A stretch of DNA of 64,000 bases. Origin: Zingiber officinale. Lineage: Eukaryota > Streptophyta > Magnoliopsida > Zingiberales > Zingiberaceae. The DNA lies in NCBI RefSeq assembly GCF_018446385.1, contig NC_055989.1:137791004-137855003 (forward strand), given 5' to 3'. This document shows positions 12,672-25,200 of the stretch, in pieces. A model generated the notes under the pieces. That model saw only the letters and a list, made by a program, of their open reading frames with translations. It was not told the DNA's origin and ran no database searches. Numbering within the stretch: the stretch's first letter is position 1; every line of letters begins with the position of its first letter. The position numbers and the translations under genes were made by a program.

Positions 12672-12895
12672 GGTGACATTTGGTTAAATGACTGAAATGA
12701 CTATGTATATAAACTTAATAGTAAGATGGAATAAGAATGAAAATAAAAATGAAATCCACCTAGTCATATGAGTTTGGTTGATTCCTATAAATCCGCAAAT
12801 CATTCTCAAACTGTTATTCTCAAACTCATAATCCAAATACTATATTTTGCTATCATTCCATTCCCTCATTCTTAAATCTACCAACCAGACACCAA
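12672..12895. mobile_element. Probable MITE
   Basis: A sequence of about 220 bp begins GGTGACATTTGGTT and ends AACCAGACACCAAC. These termini are imperfect inverted repeats, with GGTG-C-TTTGGTT-like ends. The interior is AT-rich and non-coding. The target duplication is not clear, so the superfamily is not assigned. Confidence 0.4.
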
Positions 12896-13727
12896 CTTTG
12901 TCCGATATCTAATATTCAATCATGATATATCAACCTAACTTAACCACATAAGTACATTGCTTAAAAATTAAAACACCTTGATCTAATTTTACCAATTAGA
13001 AAATAAGTACAACTACACTGAACTCATAAAGTCAATGTGGCAATATATGTGACTACACATGTTTTTATAGCCACAAAGCAACTACACAAAACACTTATTT
13101 CGTGTATCCTCTTGAAGCAACTCCTTTCAGAAAAAATAAAACCCTTTCTTATTCAAATGCCTTTTATACTCTACAAATATTTTATCTATTTAAGTTTATT
13201 TTTCATTCAATTTAGCTTTAAAAAATCACTGAATTCCAAATTTTAAAATGTTCCAGCTTTAGAAAGAACACTATTGCATTTTAAGAAACAACTAACCCAA
13301 CTTAAATGGGACAATATCATCTCCGAAAGAGAGATTCAAACTCTCACCTCATTCTAATGCCGATCATATTATTACTCCACCGGCTTATATCAGAGTTGAC
13401 TACCGAAAAGATATTTTGGCCACCAAAGAGTTGTCAAGTCGTAACCTAGATCACCTGCTGAATCACCGCATAGTCAACAGGCTCACCCACAAGGAGATGA
13501 AGATCTCTGCCCACCCAATAATTCACTCATTCTTTAACATATTCTAAACTATGAACTTTTTCCCCCTTCATTATTTACGTTCGATGAATCAGTCCATACA
13601 CCATGAAGCAACAACGCTAATTTTTTTTTAAAAAAAAAAAACAGAATAAAATTGCTGAAAGGAATCTTTTTCTCAATGTTAGATTACAACATTATATTGG
13701 GGGGGTAAAAAACTAGTAAACTATTCC
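12896..13727. other. Region downstream of DAK, no gene seen
   Basis: No reading frame with recognisable content. A poly-T/poly-A junction lies at about 13620-13641. A short tract near 13330 (GATTCAAACTCTC) resembles a pol III B box but lacks supporting structure. Confidence 0.4.
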
Positions 13728-13733
13728 TTTATT
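13728..13733 (-). terminator. Candidate poly(A) signal of DAK
   Basis: Minus-strand AATAAA (plus-strand TTTATT) lies about 160 nt downstream of the DAK stop codon at 13892-13894, a normal 3'-UTR distance in plants. Confidence 0.55.
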
Positions 13734-13891
13734 CAAGGTTCTTGCAATACAGCAGAATGACAAAGGGACAAGTATAGTAGTTTTCTCAGCTCATGCTAGC
13801 ACAAGCGGAAAACAAATGAGCAAAGTCATCAAAATGTGAACAATTGCCGCTGCGGTGTGATACTGTAGTTCATATGGTATACCAAAAGATA

Positions 13892-16228
13892 TTAATTTTT
13901 TGATGGATGAAATTTGCTCTCAACAGCTTGAGCAACAGCTCGATACCATGTTGCTGCTGCCATTGCTCCAGGATCAGGAACAGAAGATAGTAGATCAGGA
14001 GCAATATAAGAAGATCGGCCAGCCTGCGTGTTGGTACATCTTTTATCATGTTGGAGCAGAGTACAAGCATATAGACATGCATGCATTGAACTATACAGGC
14101 AACAAAACGTGTGTAACCTATGAAAGAGCTACCATTGAAAGTACTAAATATCAACTCCACTCCAGCATGAGGACCTAGTACAACAAAGGCTTTTAACTAG
14201 TGTATCACCACTAAATGGATGTTAAGTTGCAATAAATGATACAGGTGTATTGAAATATCCTTCTCAAGTTAAGATATCAAGTTAAGCTAAATGAATGTCA
14301 AATAGTGATAAGTGGAGCTAAATAGTGATATCTTAATTTGAGAAAGATAGGAAAGTAGCCTGAAGATTATGGAAATAAATGCTTCAAATATCTCAATTTT
14401 CTCAACTATTATTACCTGTCTTTTTTTTAGTAGATCTTCCTATTTTCTTTTGGAAAATTGCTAGTTCTAATTGAGCCCTAGGCTAGTTGAAGTGCATCCT
14501 TAAGGGGTTTATTGGGCCGCTTTAGAAAGACTTGGGGGGTAACAAGGTGCAAGAACATGATATTGAAAATAGTAGAGAGTTGACTCTAATGCCAAATTAC
14601 GAGGGATAAAAATATTATATTATTGCAATAAAATTTCTACATATATACCCTATAATTAAATACTCAAGTGGGACTAATCACACATGATATAATTAATTAC
14701 TCCAGCACCATCAAATGCAACTGCTTAAGATGCTTTTTTGTAGCATAATGCATAACACAACATCAGCTGCAGAGTACTATACCAGGGCACGCATATTCTT
14801 CGTAGACTCAGCCCCAGTCACTGCTGCTTCAGAAGATAACAGAAGGGCTTTTAAAGGATCATCTCCAGCATCCAATCTCTGACCATAGGAAATATTAAAA
14901 TAAATCTTTGTCATAAAGGACATATCAAAGGAAAACATGCGCCTTAATTTACCTCTCTTAGAACTTCAGATGCTGGAATTAGTGCATCCAACATAGTCCG
15001 ATATCCAGCAACTGCACCACCATATTTACTGACAGCTGCTACAGATGCCTCCAGAGCAGTAGCCCCTGATCAGTGCATCACTCTGTTACAATTACTAACG
15101 CAGCAAAGAAACCCTATGAGCCACAAAAACTTTTCTTACATTGTCTCGATGAAATAACTTGGTTTTGTTTCAAGCTTGCATATGCAGCCTTGCAGAATAT
15201 ATCATACCTGTTCAGTACACAACAAATAATATAATGTAAAACGCATCCATATGCTAACAATGGAATACAGGAAAACGAACATGTGAAAAAGGGAAACAAT
15301 TTTTGATAAAGAGTAATGATATACTACAGGATTCCACTAGTTCCGCCCATAACCCTTCTAAGCGAGGCTCCGATCTCATTTACTGTTTCTGCAGCATCAT
15401 TCAGTGGATAGCTGTGAAGTAAACTAGAATTAGAAAATGAATGGTGGCATGCAGAAAGGACACTTGAATTGTGTCTCTATGACACTTCATCATCCAAATA
15501 TATTTTTAAATCATCATATATTCAACTATTGACACTTGAAGAGAAATGATGGTCAAAATAAACTTCAAATCAATCAAATTTGCCAGTAAATTGGTATGCA
15601 TACAAGATGTCAACTATGCTTGACTAAACTTGGAACAATTTTTCCTGAGAAAATAAGGATTTTTAAACTATCTAATATTGTGATCCTTAGTATCTGAAAT
15701 CAATCTTTCCATTAACCTTCTGCAAGATAAACACAACATAATTTTCTGGAAAAGAAAAGTTGATGTTTATTTAAACATTTTATTGAAAATTGAATGTGCC
15801 TAATCCAGCCTAAAATAGTGAAAAAAAAACACTAAAAGTAGGTGCACTAAAGGAATCCAAAAAGGAGATGCCTAATTGCCTTTTGATCCTTCTACTTGCT
15901 TCACATAACCAAGATATGTTTTCTATAGCCTATAGCACTAGAAAGAATGCATACCATTTAATGTCTTCAAGAATAGTTGTAGCACCCCTGTACATCTGTA
16001 GATGTAAACACGGTATTTCTTAAACATATAAAACAGACTTTTACTAAAACGAAAATCAGTGATATCATCAAGTTTACTCACAGTGCTCCCACAATCACCA
16101 TCACCCACTTTACTGTCCCACTCATTTAATTTCTCTGTCAGATTAATTATCTCTTGTGCAGCTGCCTCAATAGCAACTTGTAATATGCAGCCTAGCTCAT
16201 TAAGCTTTCTTGGTTCACTCACTATCGA
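13892..16228 (-). CDS. DAK: DAK exons 14-20 (DhaL domain, stop codon)
   Basis: Exon 14 (16228-16082) carries the nucleotide-binding [13 protein letters not shown] motif. Exons 15-16 continue [12 protein letters not shown] and [12 protein letters not shown]. Exon 17 has [13 protein letters not shown], exon 18 [20 protein letters not shown] and exon 19 [12 protein letters not shown]. Exon 20 has [20 protein letters not shown] and ends with TAA at 13894-13892. These match the DhaL fold of the family in order and spacing. Confidence 0.95.
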
Positions 16229-19200
16229 CTGAAGAAAAATAATTTACAAGGAAAATAGAAATAAGGGGTGCAATTTAATGCAATATTTTCTACTTCTGAA
16301 TAAAGCCATCACCAAAATATGAAAAGCTAAGAAATCAACAAAATACAGTTTACATCTGGTCTGATGTATGCAATTACAACAAGAAGCAAACAAGCTATGT
16401 TATCATTAACTTAATTCAATGTCTCACATATACATATTAAACTACAATACAGAGTGATGAAGAATTTTTTGAGTGTGGTAAATAAATTTGTCAATTTTGA
16501 TTTAGTGCCAGCAGCATTATGAATGGGAGCAAACAGTGGTTCATCTAAATAGCTGACTACTATGCCAAAAGGGAAAAGAAAAATTAGAAAAGAAATTAAA
16601 CAACACACAAAGTCCCAAAAAGAATTGATTCCAGCGCATAAGCCACTTCAAATTTTTACATCAGACAACTTCACCAAAGGACAAATACCTGATCAATCAT
16701 AAGCATTTTTATTATTACCCTACTAAGTGAATTAATCACCGTTTTACATTCCAGTCTTCTCTTTATAATGTTTCTTAATCTGTCTTAGTTTTCTTATACA
16801 GAACAGGAATTTATGAAATCTTGCCACAAATTCATTACAATATATACTATATACTACGAGTTCTGTTTCTGTCTATGGACCCAGCCATACTACTTCTCAC
16901 AGAAACCAAAAGTGCAACACAGCAATAAGTTCAGCAAACTTATCTAGATTTTTGCTTAGAATCAAATGCAATTTTGTAGGTGATACTAGGCTTCTTATCT
17001 GCAAGATACAACCACAACATTACAACAAATATAGCAGATGCAGTTTGGTTCTGGACCATTGTTTGATGCAGTAATACAAGTTATGCAAAACATCCCTACA
17101 ATCAATTCCAACCTAGAACAAGGCTCTGTTTCGCATTCGTGGTCAATAAAACAGCACTCTAGTTTCACCAACAATGGTTCTCGTTGTTAAGTGATGTTCT
17201 CTTCTTTAAAATGTATGAGATTCCTTCATTTCAAAATGTCGAACTCTTCATCTACTTCACCATCACTTCATCTAGCAGCCCTCAAGCCTATGTTTATTAC
17301 CACGGAAAATTGAATGGGAGAAACGATGAAAACGACAATTCTTAATGGCACATCATTCCTTGCATGATGCCTACATGAGGATGTTGCAAACTTCTACCAG
17401 ATCTATTCCACCCATTATGCCTGTGTCAGATCGGCCTACTATTTTACTTCAGCCACAGTGAGGAGGGTTTCATGGAGGTGGCAAAGATCGTAACAAAAGA
17501 CACAAGCAATGGAGGTAGGCAGACTCCAATTCACCTAATATGAGAAGCTTAGAGATATGAAGGATATGTTTTGCACTTTCCATGCAAATTCCAATTGGCT
17601 ATACCTCATATAACACTCATATGGCTCAATCTGGACTAACTTCATAGGATGAACACCCTGCCAATAAACAATCTAGTCCTAGCTCCAACATTATCTCTGC
17701 TTAGGAATGCACTCCAATTTCCTTCGATTCCATGCTACAACAAATGTCTCATCATGGCATAATACTTGCTTGACGTATACCCATACTAAATTCAAAAGCT
17801 TCTAGTATTACTTCATTTTCTAACCTCTTGCCTTACTAATGGTAAGATTGCCAATAGGCCCTTCTCATCCATTTGAGGCATTGATTAGTGTTATTATCTA
17901 TCCATTTTTCCTTCTTCCTTTTATATACCTTGAGTTTCCTATGAATGTATTGTCAGTAAGCAAACTCATCAAAGCATTGAGCTATCAATAAGGTTTATCT
18001 AGCAATTCTATGCCCATTCAAAATTCAAGGACAGGAGAAGTGAAAAACATAGAGCTTTGAGTTGATGATTATATACCAATTGACTATGTTATATCCATAA
18101 CAACAACAACAACCAAACCTTTTCCCACTAGGTGGGGTTGACTGTATGAATCCTTTTACGCCATTGAGCTCTATCTCCTATTATATCATCATCTATATTT
18201 AAATAAATTTTATCTTGTTTTATTGTTGCTAACCAAGTCTTTTTTGGTCTTCCTCTTCCTCGTTTGATATGCATGTTTATCATAGTTTCACATCGCCTAA
18301 CTGGAGCATTTATTGATCGTCTAAGTACATGTCCGTGCCATCTTAAACGTGTCCCTCGGAGTTTGTCCTCAATAGATGCAACTCCAACTTTCTCTCTAAT
18401 GCTCTCATTTCTTATTTTGTCCATCTTCGTATGTTCACACATCCACCTTAACATCCTCATCTCTGTAACTCTCATCTTTTGCTCATGTGCTCGAGTCATA
18501 GCCCAACATTCAGCTCCATATAACATAGCAGGTCTAACTACGGTTTTATAGAACTTACCTATAAGTTTAAGAGGTACTTTACGGTCACATAAAACACCCG
18601 ACGCTCCCCTCCATTTCACTCATCCTGCTTGTATTCTATGTAAGACATCTCTCTCAATCCCTCCATTATTTTTAAAAATGATCCTAAATATTTAAATCTC
18701 TCAGTTCCGGACAACTCGTCCTCTCCTATCTTAACAATTGTTTCATTACTTCTAATATTGCTAAACTTAAATTCCATATATTCTGTCTTTAATCTACTAA
18801 GCTTAAAATATTTCCCTTCTAGTGTTTCCCTCCAAGATTCTATCTTAGCATTTACTTCTTCACATGTCTCATCAACCAAAATAATATCATCTGCAAACAA
18901 CATGCACCACGGTACTGTGTCTTGAATGTGCGCAGTGAGTTCGTTCATAATTAGTGTAAAAAGATAGGGACTTAGGGCTGATCCTTGATGTAACCCTATC
19001 TTTATTGGAAATGTTTCAGTTACTCCACCTGAAGTCTTTACTCTGATCGTTACATCCTCATATATATTCTTAATTAGTTCAATATATGTTACGCTAACAC
19101 CTCTCTTTTCTAAAATTCTCCATATAAGTTCTCTTGGGACTCTATCATAAGCTTTTTCTAAGTCAATGAATACCATGTGTAGATCTTGTTTTTGCTCCTG

Positions 19201-22200
19201 ATATTTTTCAATTAATTGTCTAAGGAGATGTATAGGTTCTATTGTCGACCTTCCGGGCATGAACCAAATTGATTTTCTGTCACTGTGGTCTCCTTAATCT
19301 TTTTTCTATTACTTTTTCCCCAAGTTTCATAGTATGACTCATTAGTTTAATACCCCTATAGTTTGCACAATTTTGTATGTCTCCCTTGTTCTTATATAAG
19401 GGAACTAGAGTACTTATCCTCCATTGATCAGACATTCTTTTCATTTTCAATATCATATTAAATAATTTTGTAAGTCATTCAATACCTAGTTTCCCTAAGC
19501 ACTTCCATACCTCTATCGGAATATTATCTGGTCCAACGGCTTTTCCATTGTGCATCTCATTTAAAGTTTGCTTTACTTCTGAAATTTGAATTCTACGATA
19601 AAAATTAAAAATTCTATGCTCATTTGACCTAATTAAATTACCTAAGTTAAGTTGGTCACCTAAACCTTCATTAAAAAGTTAATGAAAATACCTCTTCCAC
19701 CGCTCTTTTATTTCTCCATCATTTACTAATACCCTATTACATTCATCTTTAATACATTTTATTTGGCTACGATCTCTTGTTTTCCTTTCTCTCACTTTAG
19801 CTATTCTATAAATGTCTCTTTCCCCTTCTTTTGTATCCAATTTTTGATATAACCGTTCAAAAGTTTCATTTTTTGCTTCACTCACTATTTTCTTAGCTTC
19901 TTTCTTGGCTATTGTATATTTTTTTAAGTTTTCCTCGTTCTTACAAATATATAATTCCTTATAAGCTATTCGTTTTTCCTTCACTTTCTCTTGTACTTTC
20001 TCATTCCACCACCAAGATTCTTTATTTAGTGGTGCATGTCCCTTTGATTCACCGAGTACACTCTTAGCTGTTATTTTCAACTTTGATACCATCTTATCCC
20101 ATGTTGTATTAGAGTCATCGTATATTTCACCTAATGCTTGTATTTTTACCTTCTCCTTAAATATATTTTGTTTCCCATTCTTTAACTTCCACCACTTAAT
20201 TCTAGGAATTGTATATATTTTCTTTCTATTGATACTATGTTTGAGGCATATATCCAACACTACTACCCTATGTTGGGTAGTTAAGCTTTCTCGAGATGAC
20301 TTTGCAATCTTTACAAATCTTTCTATCCTTCTTCCTAACCATAAGAAAGTCAATTTGCGATTTATTATTCCCACTTTTGAATGTGACTAAGTGTTCTTCT
20401 CTTTTCTTAAAAAAATGTATATGCTATCGCAAAATCTAATATAGTTTTCCCTCTCTCATATTCCTCAGTTTTCACTCCGACATGCCCATTTAGATCACCT
20501 CCTATTAAAATCATTTGATTTGGTAGAATATTTTATAATATTTCATCTAAGTCCTCCCAAAACCTTGATTTGGTAGATTCATCTAATCCTACTTGTGGTG
20601 CATATACGCTAATTATGTTCATAGTTTCTTTCGCCACTATTATCTTAAGGGCTATAATTCTATCCCCTTTTCTAACTACTCCTACAACTTCATCCTTTAA
20701 CAAACTATCTACAATGATACCCACTCCATTTCTTGCTTTACTCTTTCCAGTGTACCATAACTTAAAACCCGAGTTCTCTATCATCTTTGCCTTCTCGCCT
20801 GTCCATTTTGTCTCTTGTACACACAAAATACTAATTTTTCTCCTAATCATCATATCTACTACCTCCATTGATTTACCAGTGAGAGTTCCTATATTCCATA
20901 TTCCAAATCTTAGATTATTAGTTTTCCTATCATATTTTTGTTATTATCTAACCTATGGTGTGAGAACTCTTGCCTATTTAACACTACACCCAAGTTCTCA
21001 TGGAGATATAGCGGTCCTTGCTAAGACATTACAGTCGGACCCTGTAACGCGAACTCTTGCATATTTATCACTACATCCGAGTTCTGGAGATGTAGCGGTC
21101 CTTGTCGAGACGTTACAGTCGGACCCTGCAACGCGTTCCTTCCGGGGAACAACCTAGTATTAGCACAATAGTTTAATGGATTCATTCATTGAATATTTGT
21201 CATAATTTGACGCTGGCTGACAACCTAACGCAACCCTCCTCCTTTATCCGGGCTTGGGATCGGCCATGACCGGTCATCATGGGCGGAGTTTGACTATGTT
21301 ATATCCATAAACAAAAAAAAAATACTAAGGGTGTAGTTGTAAATTTTAAAACTTCTTGGATCTTTTCACAACAGTGTGATTAAAAAGCAACGACCTGAAT
21401 TTTTTTCCTTCCTCTCCTGTGACTTTGTCTTTCCCATCTGCCCTAACCTCTTTTTAATTCTCCCTAACCCATATCTTTGTCAACCCCATCTTTTTTTTTT
21501 CTTAACCACAAATCATGTTGCCGCCATCGCCTCGCTGCAAGCCGTCGTTGTCGTTGCCGCCACTACCACTCCACAATAATAAGCCGACTAGACTCAATCA
21601 ATTTAGGTGGAGTTTATTTCTACATGTTCTCATTGAACTACCTTGTGCATGATTAAACCTATAACTACAAACTACAAACAACCACCAAACTTTATCCCCA
21701 CTAGATGGTATCGACTAAAATCCTTTTATGACATTGAGTCACATCCCCTACTTTATCATCATCTATATTTTAATAAATTTTATCCATTTTATTATTGATA
21801 ATCAAGTCTTTTCAATTTTCCTTTTCGTGTATATTTATAATAGTTTCACTCTAAATAAAGAATTTATTACTCGTCTAAGTACATATTCATGTCATTTAAA
21901 TGTGTCTTTCAGAATTTTTTTCAATAGATGTAACTTTAATTTTCTCTCTAATGTACTTATTTTTTATCTTGTCCATCTTCCTATATCCACACATTCACCT
22001 TAACAACCTCATCTCAGCAACTTCCATCTTATACTCATATGCTCAAGTTATAGCCCAACATTCAGTTCCACATAATATAACAAGTCTACCGTCATTTTGT
22101 AGGACTTCCCATTAAATTTCAGAGATACTTTACTATCACAAAAAAGATCTGACGCACTCCTTCATTTTAGAAATCCTGTTTATATTATATATAAGACATA

Positions 22201-25200
22201 TATCAATCTCTCCATCCTTTTGCAAAAATAATCCTAAATACTTAAAGTTCATAGATGCTCTTCTATCTTAACAATTGTCTCACTACATAAATTTAAATTC
22301 TATATATTCTGTCTTTATTCTATTAAATTTAAAATCTTTCACTTCCTCCTTCACATGTCGGATTTAACAAAATAATATCATATGCAAATAACATGTACAA
22401 TAGTACAAAGGATAAGGACTTAGAGTTGATCCTTAGGATGCGTTTAATTCAAGTTATCATGTATAACCTTGGTTATATGATTACCAAGTAATCACATAAC
22501 TAAGGTTATGGGGAATAAAACATAACCAAATGTTGTTTGGTTCAACTTAGGTAATGCAACAAAAACTTGTTTGTTTAAAGGTTTTAATGAATAACCTAAT
22601 TTAATATTTTACTATATTACTCTTAGTTACAAAACCAACCATATATATCTTTTAAACTCTACGTTTTTTTATTTTTTCATTTTCACATTTTTTCTTTATT
22701 TTTATGTTTGTTTTTTTATTTTTTATTTCTTTTCATTTTTTTATTTTTTAAATTTTTTCTATTTTTTATATATATATTTTTTAAAAAATATGTTTTTATT
22801 ATTTTTTATTATTTTTTATTTTTTTATGTTTTTCCCATTTTTTTATTATTGTTTACATTTTTCTATTTTTTAAATTTTTTAATGTTTTTTTACATTTTTT
22901 TATTTTTTTAAAAGTTTTTTATTTTATTTTTTATTTTTTTCTTTACATTTTTGTTTTTTATCACATTTTTCTTTTATTCGAGGATATTTTGGGTAAAAAA
23001 ATTTGTTCACCCCGGAATTAAGAAAAATCTCAATTTTTCGAGGTTTTTCGATTCCGGGTTACATGTCCCTTTTGCTGACGTGTCGGACATGGAACATTAC
23101 TCGGGAATCATCCATTACCTAAATCAAACAGGATTTTCGTTGATAACCTTGAATGGATAACCAACCAAACGCACCCTTAATGTAATCCTATTTTTATGAA
23201 AAATGTTTCGGTTAATCCACATGACGTCTTTACTCTTATTATTACATCCTCATATATATCCTTGATTAATTCAATATACGACCCCACGGGTCATCCGAGA
23301 TGGTAAGTGGTGGCATGCTTGCCACATGAGGTCGTGGGGTCGAACCGCAGGGCTATCGGAGCATAAATCCCCGAATCCTGTGCAACTCACCCCACCACCA
23401 CTTGCCCTCTCGGCTGTCGTGATTTACCTCCCTCGTGATGGCCTGGGGTCGGGTGCGGCGAGGGCGCTGGGGGCGAGCAATTTCGCCTTTTGCCACTTGC
23501 CACTTGATTAATTCAATATACACTACACTAACACTTATTTTTTTTGGAATTTTCTATATAATTTCCTTTGGGGCTCTATCATAAGTTTTTTTTAAGATAA
23601 TATCATGGGTAATCTTGCTTTTGTACTCAATATTTTTGTATAGTTTATATTGTAGACATAAATCCAAATTGATTTTCGATCACCGTGATTTCCTTTTATT
23701 TTTTTTATTACTCTTTTTCAAAATTTCATGGTATGACTTATTAGTTTAATACCCCTATAGTTTGCATAATTTTGTACGTCTCATTTATTCTCTATAAGGG
23801 AATTAGAGTACTTACCCTCCACTAATAATGTGTTTTTTTCATTGTCAATATAAAAGTTGAATAATTTTGTAAATCATTTAATGTCTTATTTTCCTAGGCA
23901 CTTCTATACATCTATCGGAATATCATCTAATCTAACTATTTTTTTTATTTTACATCTCATTTAAATATTATTCTACTTCTAAAGTTTAAATTCTATGATA
24001 AAAAATTAAGTTTTTATACTCATTTAACCAACTTAAATTACCTAAGTTAAGTTGGTCATCTAAACTTTAACTAAAAAATTGAAAAAAAATACCTCTTCCA
24101 TCACTCTCTTATTTCCTTATCATTTAATAATATTCTATTATATTTATTTTTAATGCATCTTATTTGGATAAAATTTCTTGTCTTCTTTCTAGCTTTAGTT
24201 ATTCTATAAATATCTTTTTCCCCTTCTTTTGCATCTAGTTGCTGATATAAGCACTCAAAAGTTTCATTCTTGATTTCATTTATTATTTCTCTTTTTTTGG
24301 CTAGTGTATATTTAAAAAAAAAAATCTCATTCTTTGTATAATATCTTAAGGCAAAAATCAAATAAGCACCCTCATTTTTAGAATCATCAAGATGACGCCC
24401 CACTTTGATATTGTTATCAAAAGGGCACCTCATCCCATGAACAATTACCCAACTACCATTCACTACATTATTCTCATTATTATCTCTTACCAATTATTTC
24501 CTGCCTAAATCCTGAACCAGGGGCATGTTTTAGCGTTTAGTAGCTACTACAACGTGAATATTTGGTAAACTTTGAGAGATCGTAACTTTTGACTCGAGTT
24601 GAACCACTAAATGCATAATATATCAAATTGAAACTCGTTAAAAGATCTACATTTGCTACACCCGTAATGACCTAGGCTTAGGCCAAAAAAGTCATTTAAA
24701 GTCTTTTCGGAGGCTTTGAAAAATTTTAGTCCTCTTTATTAATGTTATTTTCTATATTATAACAGTTATAAAATCATAGTTGCTACAACTATTGTAGTTG
24801 TAGCAAATATGAGACCGTAACTACTACAACATGTGTAACTACAGTTTCGTAACTGCTACCACGCACTTGAACGATTCAAGATTTAAGCAAAAGATATAGA
24901 CGGGATAATAATAAGAACGGTATTAGAGGCTAGTTGTGTCATTTTACATAAGGTGAGGCACCCTTTGACAATATAGAAAAATAGGGGTGCTCTTTTGACT
25001 TTTGTCCAATACCTTATAAGTTGTTCATTTTTGCTTAACTTTCTCCTATACTTTCTCATTTCACACTAAGATTCTTTATTTGTCGGTGCACGTCCCTTTA
25101 ACTCATCAAGTACACTCTTAGTTATCATTTTCAACTTTAATATCATCTTATTCTATATCGTATTCAAATCCCCATGTATTTCTCCTAATACATTTATTTC

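Larger units (their letters stand above)
18101..21289 (-). mobile_element. Full-length RTE-type LINE, copy 2
   Basis: 3189 bp, flanked by a perfect 21-bp target duplication (18080-18100 and 21290-21310). On the minus strand the 5' end begins AACTCCGCCCATGATGACCG and the 3' end finishes in a short (TTG)n tail, as in plant RTE LINEs, which lack poly-A. Order on the minus strand: leader with a tandem duplication (about 20960-21150), endonuclease (20868-20533), connecting region (20374-19679), reverse transcriptase (about 19680-18616) and C-terminal region (18619-18128). At least two frameshifts split the ORF. It inserted into DAK intron 13 in the same orientation as the gene. Confidence 0.92.

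Noticed and set aside
13330-13350. SINE or tRNA B box near the DAK 3' end
   Set aside because: Only one B-box-like word is present. There is no A box at the right distance and no flanking duplication.
22708-22911. Open frame encoding a Phe-rich peptide
   Set aside because: It is a translation of an almost pure T/A tract inside the Harbinger-like element.
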